Origin: Gambelia wislizenii
Taxonomy: Eukaryota; Chordata; Lepidosauria; Squamata; Crotaphytidae
Length of the DNA: 64,000 nucleotides
Direction: 5' to 3'
Assembly (NCBI GenBank): GCA_030847615.1
Contig: JAUMIR010000004.1
Coordinates: forward strand, 224,978,501 to 225,042,500
Shown here: positions 33,001-45,000 of the stretch, piece by piece
Layout of the letters: every line of letters begins with the position of its first letter
Position numbering within the stretch: the stretch's first letter is position 1
Notes under the pieces: model-generated
What the model saw: the letters and a program-made list of their open reading frames with translations, nothing else
Told to the model about the DNA's origin: nothing
Databases searched by the model: none
Position numbers and translations under genes: made by a program

Positions 33001-36000
33001 AACTAAATTGACCCAAAATCACAAGATTGACCAAGACAAGCAGACACTAGTTCAATTGATGAAAATAAAATCTGAATTAGAGGAATTAGATTTAAAAAGC
33101 ATCCATATAGCCACCCAATATACAAAGGCACATTACTATCAGCATGGAAATAAAAACTTGAAACTACTGGCACTCCTAGTTAAGAGGAAAGCTGAAAAAA
33201 GAACCATCTCACAGATTAAAACCCTCGATGGGACCACTGTAACTAAAACCATGGACAAACTCCACAGATTTTGCACAATCTATAAAGATTTGTACACTTC
33301 GGAGTGCCCTCAATCCCTAGATCTTACCCAATTCTTAGACTCACTAAAAATCCCAAAACTTACGGAACAACACAAAGCAGCTCTAAATTCCCCAATCACC
33401 ATACAAGAAATTGAACAAACTATTACTCAATTGAAACTAGGACGGGCACCAGGGCCCGATGGATTCTCTGCTGAACCCTATAAACAACTCAAAACAGAAC
33501 TTACCCCACACTTACACAACCTGTATAATGAACTCCTCCACAATGGTCCGCATCCATGCAGCTGGAAGAGATCACAGATCATCCCGATCCCCAAGACAGA
33601 GGATGACATGTCTGTTATCACCACCTTCAGACCAACTGCCCTGATCAACTCTGACCTTAAAATAATGACCTTAATCTTTTCAAAACACCTGGATGCTTTC
33701 ATCACTGATTACATACATTCCAACCAAAAAGGCTTTATGCCTGGCCGGCGGCTAGCCAGTGCCATCAGAAGAACACTAAATATAATGCACTTTTGCAACA
33801 AAAGGCACACACCCCTGGCTTTGATATCACTAGACGCACTGAAAGCCTTTGATCAGTTGGAATGGCCATACCTATTTGGACTGCTGCAAAAAATGAATAT
33901 GGGATGCCAATTCGTAACATTTCTCCAAAATCTGTACTCCAATTCTGAAGCAATGATCTATGCTAACAAAGTAGATTCCCAAACATTTGATCCTCATCAG
34001 GGAACCAAGCAGGGGTGCCCATTGTCCCCTCTATTATTCTCAATAGCCACAGAACCCCTTGCAGAACAACTAAGGATGACACACCAAATCGAAGGCCCTG
34101 TGATCCACCAACAAATGCACAAAATCGGACATTTTGTGGACGACATTTTACTCTATATCACAAACATGACAACTGCATTTCCTGCCCTCCAAAAGACTAC
34201 TATGCCCAAATACCCCACACTCGACACAACACGGATGGCAACAGCTGACTAAATTACATCTACAACCCTCTGGATTTAAATATCTAGGAATATTAATCAA
34301 AAAAATTGAAAATCCTTTCTCATGAATGTCTTTATGAGTTTGGAAACAGTGGAGTCACAAAATGATGCCCCAGGTATCACCCATCCGCCCCTTCCTGACA
34401 CATCCCAATTTTTTTGACCCGATCAAATACACAACTTACCTTGATTGGGACAAGAAGGGGATATATACAATATCTGATCTATATAATAAAAATGTTCCTA
34501 AAACCAAAGAAGAACTCATAAAGGATCCGGACCCCATTCAGCCCACTTGGATACAACTCACCCAAATTGTGCATTTCTTATCCCACATACAACATCTGGG
34601 CTTCACCCCTAGACTTCTAACGAAATTTGAAAACTTATGTATGCCCTTTACCAATCAGGTCAAGGGCCACATGGCAATTATATATAACTTTATGATAGAA
34701 ACCACAATGACGGAGGCCATTCGATACAAATCAGCCTGGGAAACTGAGGTAGTGCACCTGTTAAGTGATCTGGACTGGTCAAACATCTGGAAATCCCCAA
34801 CATTTCGGAAAAGTCCATCATAATACAAGAAAACACACTTAAGGTGGTTTTTAAGTGGTATTTGACACCACACAGACTGGCTCAAATCACCAAAAGTAGT
34901 AATCCCAATTGCTGGAGGGATTGCAAGGACAAAGTCACATATCTCCACATGTGGTTTCATTGCCCTCTAGTCCAGAAGTTCTGGTCTGAGGTACTTAGGC
35001 TGATTTCTCAGATCACGAAGCAAACCATTGTCATAAACCCTAGTATAACACCTTTTCCCCTTTTCACTGACCAAAATACCACAGTGAAACACAGAGACCT
35101 GATACAATTCTTGTTGGCAATAACAAGACTAGAAATTGCGCAAAATTGGAAAACGGGAGATTTTACAATGGGAAAATGGTGGAAGAGGTTCTGAAATATT
35201 TGGTTAATGGAAAAGCTTAAGGAACAAACTAAGGTATCTCAAGGATACCCCATAAAGACACCCTTTGCAGAAAAATGGCTTCCGATGATTGTTTACATAA
35301 ACTGTGATATAGCCCAGCAGGCCCCGCCTGCCCACCATGAGAAATTGTGAAATGATGTCCTAACTGAATGACAAACAACCCTTTCAAAGACCATTATGTA
35401 ACTACATTGCATAAAACTGCCTACCTCTATTTTCATGACTAAACTGAACTGTTTACTAGGAGAGTATATTGAATTTGTTCTATGTATAATCCTCTCCATT
35501 GACGCCCCCTTGTCGTGGGAGAGAGGCTTGCGTACCCTAATGATGTTTTGAGCTATGCTGGCGGTGGCATAATAGCCACTGGTAGGGTCTCCCATGCCAG
35601 ACAGGTCAAAACCGAAGGGTCTGACAAAGAGCGTCAAAGGGCAGGATGGGCTCTCTAGCCTTGTGGCAACCGTCCTAGGAGAAGGAAAACTCCAATCCCA
35701 AACCCGGGCAGATGGTGCTCGTCCAACCCTGTAAGGTCAACCATCTAAGAGAAGGAAACTCTAATCAAACCTACGGCCCGAGGACCTCGCTGCCACGTCC
35801 ATGCTTGCAAGGCCACGGCAGATGAATCTCTGGTTTAAAGGGTGAGGCCAATTCTGTGCACGCTGCGCTCCACCAGAAAAATCCATTGCACAGGCTCGAA
35901 GGACAAATCCATTTCCAAAAAAGCCCTGTAGCGACTGGCGAGGGACGAAACCGGCAGGTGTAAAGATGCACTGGAAGCCGCAGCCCCAACCCTGCATGCA

Positions 36001-39000
36001 GGCGGTTCAGGACATTGGTCGCTCAAGCCTGACCCGGGAGATGACAGTCTTGTTCGGCAGCATCCTGAACGACCAAGCAGCCTTTTTTAAGGAAAGCACT
36101 GCTTGCTCCATATGGAGAGGGGCCTAGAAAAGGTGGCCTAACAAAAGCTCATCCCCAACTACCTGGTTGGCTAGCCGCGGCCAACGGGAATCTTCTGATG
36201 CGGTCAAACCAAGGCAAAGAAACAAAGGCACACACCGGCCTCCAAAGGTGTAAATAAACTGACACTTGCATGCTGGAACATCAGAACCATGCAAGACTCT
36301 GAAGATAGTGGACGGCCTGAGCGTCGTTCTGCCCTAATAGCCCTTGACCCAAAAACATCACCCAAGGAGACCTTCTGCTGTGCTTTTTGCAACCGGACTT
36401 GTTTATCTTGGATTGGCCTTTTTAGTCATCAGCGCGCTTGCAGAAAGCGCGGGATGAGTCCTTCCTGAATCTTCGTTTGCGAAGAAAAGCCAGAGATGTA
36501 TACTGGATTATTTTCCTTTCTTTTCTTCTGTTTCTTTTATATATAAAAATACTATTACTGTCTGACATTTTGTAGTACTTGTAAATACAAAACGGACATG
36601 TTCAATTGTATTCTACTGTTTTTGATAAATAAAAAGGAATTATTAAAAAAAATCTGTGGGGAAGCTTTCCAGTATCATCTTACTATAAATAGGTGCATCT
36701 TATTATAACTAGATACACTCCCTGGTTTTTCCTCCAGACATTCTAGATACATTTGAGGCAGTGTGAACCCATAAGATTATTGAATGGGGACAAAAATAGT
36801 GTCCCTGTCTCACTATCTCTTCTACTGCCCCGTCCCGGCCTGAGAATGAAAAGTTATTGCACCTACCTTGCCGCATCCTCCCGCTCCCCTCGGCAGCCAC
36901 AAAATGAATACAGCTCACACAGAGCTGTATTCACTTCCTTATTTGAAATCCCGGGCCATTCTCATGAGAGAACGAGCGCGCAGGAAATTCGAAAATAAAA
37001 AGAGATAGAATGCTTTTTAAATCACAGCAAGCACAAAAATACACTTTAAACTTACCAAGTAACCCAGGGAGGGTACAAAAAAGGTTGTAACTTACCTCGA
37101 TGTCCCAATCGCACCCAGAAGTGTTAGGCAGGGACCTCCCACCGCAGCTGGCATCGTGCCAGCAGAACAGGCCTTATCGCTCGCCCATGATTCCATTTCA
37201 GAAACGGAACAGGTGATCTATTGACAGCTTAAGCTGTCAATAAAAAGGAACACGGACAGAACTGAAGCTGCGTGGGGGCATAACGCCACAGGGACGACAA
37301 CATCTGATATTTGAGCCCTTTGGCGATGTCCTGTCGTCCCTATGGTGGCATATTAAGGGTGTTTGATAATTTCCCCAATGTAGCAAACCAATGCAGCTCT
37401 GTAGCATCAGAACAAAACCTATGCACTTCTCAATAAAGTGAGACACACTGATTTTTGAAAGTTTTTAAAAAATAAACACATGAATGTAACAGTTGAACTT
37501 TCAAAAAGGTATCCAACATAATCAACAACTGTTATCCCTGGCGGAGAGGAGACAAGAGTGTATCAAAATATAAGAAAAAATTAACTAGAGCTAAGAACAA
37601 AATGAAATATCACATAGCTATATATCACCTGCTTCTTTGTCATGTCAAACCAGACCGGTACACTAGGTGAGATGCTGGATTTCCAAGCCCCTTGTGCTTA
37701 TCTAGGCAACTGACAAAGCCTTTCTGTTGTTAAAGGAATACCAAAATGTTAAGCCGATTTCTCACCATAAGTGTGAAAAATAAAAATAAAATACTCTTTA
37801 CACCAGTTTTGGTTAAGAAGGGCATGTAAGCGCTACATATAGCTGAAGTGGAAGTATTTGCTCTTTGTGACTCAAACAGTAGTAAGTAGAAAGTGTTGTT
37901 TGAACAGACTAAACTTCTCTTAAGGCAATCTCTTATTCTGTCAAAAAAAAATACTGTATTATCTATTTCTACTACCATTAATTCTATTGTACATTCAGGG
38001 GAATCTATCAGGGATACTTTGGTTAGCAGGAAAAACAGTGCAATGTTGTAGTTAACCTGCATTGTAAATTTTCTCTATTTTCTTGTAGAAATTCTGCGTT
38101 TTAGGTCACATTTAGAGCAATAGTTATTTATTTATTGGATTTATATCCCACCTTTCTCCCAAGATGGGATTCAAGAAGGCTTTCAATAATTTAAAAAATA
38201 CAACTAAAACATTACAAGTTACAAAAGTTAAACATAATATTGATAAAAATACAACATTAAAAGCAGCACACCAATTAAAACTCACATTTCAAATGCCTGC
38301 CAAAATAAAATGTTTTCACCTGCCAACAAAAAGAGAGCAGGGAGGGGGCCAATCAGACCTTCCGTGGAAGGGAACTCCACAGTCTGGGAGCAGCCATGGG
38401 GAAAGCAAAATTTAATTTTGCTTGTGGCAATGAACAGCAACAACACAACTCTATCCTGACAACTCAGATGTGAAGACTGAACTCATTAGTCCTTACTCCC
38501 AAGTAAACAAGAGCAGGACTGTACGAACGTTATTTCCACCACCTCCCGTTATATTTTGAGTTGAGGTGAATTGAGATTTTAAACTACCTGCAAAATCAAC
38601 AGCTGTTAAATTTTGCCTTCTCTTTCCCTATATCCAGACTTTGGGTTTTGCTGGATTTCCATGACAGTCACACTGTCCCCACTACTCTGCCCCGATCTAC
38701 CAAGGAAAGGGAGATGTAAAGCATCAGAAATCCATCAAAAGCAAAAGACAGAAGAGGACAACTGGTATTTTCTTGAACACACCCTATAAAAATTTGACAC
38801 TTGCAAAGGCAGGGGGTGAATATATATTGGACTACAACTTCCAGAAATCCACAGCCTGTGGTCATGCTGGCTAGGGGATTTGGGAACAGGTCTATAATTA
38901 GACAATGCACAATATAGTCTCTGTAACTGTAAACTTGTATCTACATTATAACAATTATAGCAGCGTACAATGCATTCCTCTGAACAACAGCTGTAGAAAC

Positions 39001-42000
39001 TTCTAGCCAGGAATTCTATGTACTTCACCAAACTACAAATCTCAGGAATCCATAGGTTAGAATCATGGCAGCTAAAGTGCTATAAAATTGCTAAAACCTT
39101 GTTAGACACACACACACACACACTTACTTACTCCATTTCTGTATGGGATGATATATCTATAGGTATGCTATTATCAATGTCTTCTTACCAGCTGTGGTAA
39201 TGAATCCTTGTACTTAGTATTTAACTGATTCACAAAACTACTGACAAGCCAATAGCAGTCAATGTTATCTTCCACCATTTCCTCCATGGCTTTAGCAATA
39301 GCAAGGAACATCTCTTCTTCAGATTCCTGGAAAGCAAAGCAGACAATGCATGAACTATTGGGAGGCAAAATTTATTTATTTAAGCTATTTCTACATTGCG
39401 TCCCAGCCCAGAAGGAATCCCAAAGTGATGAACAGATACAAGCAATTAAAATAATACAAAGAAGAAGCATTTTAAAACACATAAATATACAGTTTAAAAA
39501 CAGTTTTAAAACCAGTCTCAAAACAATACTAAATACAATTTTAAAACAGTTAAAACAGAGCAATTTCAAATATTAAGGGCCATGTGGAATAGCACCATTT
39601 TGGCTACCCAGCAAAAACTCAAAAGAGATGGAGTTAGCCTAAGTTCCTTGGGTAGGGAGTTCCACAGCCAGGGTGCAGCTACAAAGAAAGTCCTGTTGTG
39701 TGTACATGCCAATCTAACTTCACAAGGCCTTGGGACATGCAACAGGGCCTCAAATTTCAGCCCATATGAGAGGAGGCAGCCTTTCAACTATGCTGGCTCC
39801 AAACCGTTTAGGGCAGTGGTTCTTAACCTGTAGTCCGGAGACCCTCAGGGGTCTGCAATGTTCTCACAGGGGGTCTGCAAAGGCTTGAAGGCTGTTTGGC
39901 TCACCTCCCTGCAGTGGAGTGGCCACGTGACAGGAGCCAAGACAAAGGCTCTCTAGCTGGCTTGGCTAGCACATTGCCATTCAATCCGCTCCAGCCACAA
40001 ACGTCTAGGAAGAAGCAGGAGAAAAGTCTTCCCTCCCCCTCCAGTGCCTCTGAGGGAAGGGTTAATGGATGGTGTAATTGTATTATTATTGATATCATGT
40101 ATTATTGTTAGTATTATTACTAGAGTTTTAAATATTAAGTTAAGTATTGGGGATCCACAGCAACAAAAGATATTTAAAGGGGGTCCCTGGTAAAGAAAAG
40201 GTTAAGAGCCATTGGTTTAGGGCTTTGTAACTCAAAGCCAGAAACTTGAATTGAGCTCAGAAGCAAATTGAAAGCCAGTCAAGTTGTTGTAAGACTGGTG
40301 TAAGATGATGTCTAAAATGTACACGCAACACCAGTCTGGCTGCTGGATTTTGCACTAGCTGCAGCTTCCAAACACTTTCAAGGGCAGCCCCACGTAGAAT
40401 GCATTGCTTATCATTTGACAAGGGTCAGTCAAGCTCTCAACAATAACACACTACTGTATTCTACTATGTGCTAAAAGGCCAATTATAGCTTCTCCAGGGA
40501 ATGTTACATGAAAGGGACTTGCTTCACATTCCAGGCCCCTATATTGAAGGATTTAGTTAGTGAAGTAGACCTAGGTTAGAAAGAGTATTTTGCATTACCT
40601 CTGCAGTCTTTCCTAACTTTTTAAGGCACCAGACTGTGCAGGAGGCAGGGGAGGCAGGAAACAAAAGTAGTAGTGTGTGGCAGAGTGGGAAAAGCACACT
40701 AGGCAGACAAGATGTGAGGTCAGGAAGTCAGGGTTTTAAGACCTCCCTACAGATGAATATACTTTGCTGAAAGCACTTCAAATAGGATGGGCTAAAGAAG
40801 TAAAATCTTATCATATATTGATCCAGGAATACTTGCATAATAGAGAATCTGGGTGGTAGTTCTTTCTACCAGCATCAGAGGCTGCTATTGCACACTTATT
40901 ACTGAGGGCACTACATGGGACAACTTGGAGACACACTTTCTGCCTACAAATACGTTTTCTGTATATCACATGTATTTTGCACAAATGAATTTCCCCAAAG
41001 TTCCAAAGCGTGAAGAATCTTTCAGCTGTTCTCCATTTCCTCAAAGGATGTCATAGTTCTGAGTACACTCTTTTTTTCTCCACAACCCTAACCAAGAATG
41101 TGCTCAGGGACACAGAGATCTCCTGTGCAAGGCAAGCTGGAAAATTCTGTCATATTTTCAGCTAAGCACAAGGGGAAACCACTTTGCAAACAAATCCTGG
41201 ATGGTACCTGGCATGATGATGCTGTCACAGTTGTTTCCTTCCTACCCTCTCCCAAACCGGCCGATTATCTCAAGGCAGAATAATTTGATATCATAAGCCA
41301 GACTGCATTTCATATGGTCTCTTCACCATTATCTATTTTATTCACCATTTAGCACAATTTTAGATGGAAAGGTTCTGGAACTGTATACATTAAGTCTTAC
41401 TGTGAGCCAAGTTAAACATGACTGACCAAGAGGAATGATGGATTTCGAGGCAGTTTTCCTGACTCCAGCTGATATATCCGGAGGAAAACCTCCACCTGTG
41501 GGGTAGAATCACTGATGAAACGAATTACTTGAAGAGCATGGTACACATCTCTATACTGCTCCTTTCGGTATTTCATCACAAATGCATGAGATTCATGGTG
41601 AGGAGGAAGGATTCCTTTAAAGGGAAGAGGAAAGAAAAAGAATTAAAAATTTGCCTGCTGTGCTGATGAAAGTTTAGAACTTTTTAATGCAGTTTAACCC
41701 CCCCCCTCAGATCAAGAAAATAGTATGGACTTTCAGCTGTACACTCAGACTTCGGGGGCCAGGAAAAACCAGCATGCCTTGGGGTAGATCTGTGACATTT
41801 TAATGCAACGTATATCCATTTCTTGTGAACTAGGTTTATTAGTCTTATATACATATATAAGGAAACCTGGACATGGCTGACTCTGGGATTATGAGAATAG
41901 TACTTCTACAAAAGAAAGAAATGTAAAATTTGGGATGTGCATAGACTCTCCCTGACTACTAACAGATGATCACTAATTGCTCCCTCATTACTGAAAGGTA

Positions 42001-45000
42001 AACACATAGACTAAGGTTACTGCAACACTGCAGAAATAATGCAGTTTGACACTGCTTTAATGGCCATGACTCAATGCTATGGAAGTCTGGGATTTGTAGT
42101 TTTGTGAGACATTGAGCCTTCTCTGTCAGAGCTCTGGTGTCACAACCAACTACAAATCCCAGGATTCCATAGTATGGAGCCATGATAGTTAAAGTGGTGT
42201 CGAACTACATTATTTCTGTAGTGTGGCGGCAGCTTAAGACTCCTTGATTATAAATGGAGTCTGAAAATTGAATATTTTAAAAACATGAATATTAACATAT
42301 GTAATTAAATTATTTTAGTGAACCAGTTCATCTAGCCCACTAGTATCTATCCTGACAGGCTGTGACTCTCTAAAAGTTTCATGCAGGGACTTCTGATTCC
42401 TACTGCATAAGATCTTTTGAAAAAGAGATACCAGAGTTTGAAACTAGGGGCTCATGTATACAAGGCAATATATATGGATTGATGGGCAGTAACGCCAATT
42501 TACAGCACCTTTCATTTGACTCTATGGCAGGCATGTGAAGCCATATGCGTTCGTTGTTCAAACAAGCATGCCTGCGATCGAGCTGGTGGACGCAAGTGAA
42601 ATACTTGTGCTTTTATTGTCACCAGTTGCTGCTGCCAAACAGTTAAAAAAAAAAAAGCAAATCCAAGGTGTGGAAGTGTAATCTTTCACTTAAATAAACA
42701 GAAAAGGGGGGGGGGCGACTATTTCATCACCTCAGTGCACAATCACTACAGCAAAAATCCAACTTGGCAGTTCCAGGCGCTGCCTTGCCAGCAAGCTCCA
42801 CCCCTGTGCACATCCAACCAATTAGCTTTCCACTTCCACTTTTATCGGGAAAACATGACAAAGTGAATCAGTTGTCCCAACGAGTGGGAATGAGCATTTT
42901 CTTTGTTTGTTTGTGTTTAAGTCAGGACAAGCACAAAGGCTTTTCCCATGGAGTATTTGGAGTTTTTGCCTCCCTCTCTTTCTGAATATAGTGAAATGAT
43001 GCAGGATCCCATAGGGACAAAACGCATCCTCCTCGAATTCTATGAGGAGTATTTTCGCCATATAGACAAGCCCTAGGATCTTCTACATACCACTGAGGCA
43101 TGATATGGAGGCATGTCCCCTAAAAACAGACATTCAAGAACCATCCCATAAACCCAAGTCTATAGTGCAAATCATTGGATGCTCCTCTTTCACATGCTGG
43201 ATAGTTACCAATTATGGCTGGCATTCTGTCCAATAGTTATAAGATTGTAAGCTGGACTGGGATCTCGTAACTTTTGGATTCACATATACAGTAGTTAACA
43301 AAGGAATATGATCTCCAAACCTACCTTTTCAGCCAAGCAGTGCCCCAGCCAAAGGCTTTCCAAGGCACTGCAAATCGGGGTGCTGGCGAATGACATCTTC
43401 AGTGCTCTCCTGGTCATAAGGTGCATTGAGAGAAGCAGGTGTGGCAGAACACTTCTAGCTGCCTATTCCCAAAGTGTCCCGTAACTCTGAAAGTGATGCA
43501 GATATCATTCCCAGCACCCCAACCTGCAGCATCTCAAAAACACTTCAGTTTGGCTGCTGCCTGGCTGAAAAGGTAGGTTTGGGGAGGCTGACATCGTCAG
43601 AGGTAGCTACTAACTCCATAGCTATGTCTGACAGTACAGATCTCAGTCTGTATTTGTAAACAACAGATCCTGGTGTGTTCACTGCTTGGATACATCTAGA
43701 AAGAAAGACAGCTGAGGCCTTTGTTTCAAGATCTCATTAAGGTCCCACAATACTAAGCATATACCCAAAGCTACCCATATTGGCCTTCACAGATCAGCTT
43801 ACCTAGAAGTACCTTCCACACCAGGGTCCGATACATGGATGGGAGAGGGAATCTTTGACTAAAAGTGCAAAGCTTCTCAATGTCTGCAAAGAAAGGTTCA
43901 AACATAAACAACTATTTTAAAACTTCAACAACATTATGAAATATCTCTGTTCCCAACATTGAGCCAAGTGACTGCTGTAACTAGGGCATATCTTTTGAAA
44001 GTTTATTACCCTAGAAGGTAAGAATTTCAACTTTTCACCATTAACAAAGCCTATTTAAAAAGGCTGTGTTTTTTCCACTGTGACCCTTATGTAAAATGTA
44101 ATTTTGAAGTGATAGGCAAAACATCTATACTAGAAAGAAGTCAACTAATTAAATAAAATTGAAGTTTCAATTTGGATGCTCTTTCTAAAATACTGAAGAA
44201 AGTGTAATATCAAATCATAATTTTAGTAAACAGAAACAAATACTTGTTAGAAAAAAGTACTACAATTCATGTATATTTGTTCAGTCTCTACTACAGTAAC
44301 TCATCAGAGTCCCAATAGATTCAAAACCAAACATACACTTACCGCCATATAAAATTTGCTCTCAATGATGAATCAACTAAAGGTCTAGTTGACTATTCTA
44401 CCATTCATATCACCCTATTATGTACATTAATATTCAGAAAAAGAACAAAATGTAATTGGGATAGATACATTTAAACACTGTGGAACACATACATCTCTCT
44501 CCTGGGAAAACTCAGCATTTCCCATGTTTCAGTATTACAAAGCAAGTGAGGAAAGATACATGCCCTTCCAAGAACAAATTCCTGCCATGTTCAATGGCAC
44601 ACTGAATAATAATGTTGAAAGCAAGGGGAAACCACTGTACTTCCCGCTCCTTGAGGAATACGTTAAACCCCAAACAAAGAGTGCTGTGTAAAAGAAACAC
44701 AAATATCACCACCACCATGTACTGGTTAAGCCTGGGGGTTGTCCAAACGAGTAAAAAAAACTCCTCATTAGAACAGGTAGGAGAATCCTACCGGTCCTAA
44801 TGGCATCCCATGTGATTTCACCATATTGTGAAGGAGGGAGGCCAAAACCAGCAAAAACCTCACCAGAAAAGCCTTAGCAGCTTTTCCCGTCTTTTTAAAA
44901 AAACCAACAAAAGGGTGCACATTTCCACTCATTAGGACAAGCAAGTTGATCTGATTTTCTTGCCCAAACAAGAGAAAGCACAAACTTGACTGGCCAGATG

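Larger units (their letters stand above)
30174..35490 (+). mobile_element. L1-type LINE, near full length but decayed
   Basis: Starts with a G-rich leader containing AAGATGGC, a YY1-like motif usual in L1 promoters. ORF1 (about 30297-31373) and ORF2 (about 32047-35195 or slightly beyond) follow in L1 order, separated by about 670 bp. Both are interrupted by stops and frameshifts. It lies antisense to TBC1D7 in a large intron. No poly-A tail is seen at the right; a second LINE derivative begins there, so the L1 3' end is probably cut or interrupted. Confidence 0.8.

Noticed and set aside
36199..36468. Host zinc-finger gene
   Set aside because: The peptide matches LINE endonuclease and C-terminal finger segments and has no proper start codon or exon structure.
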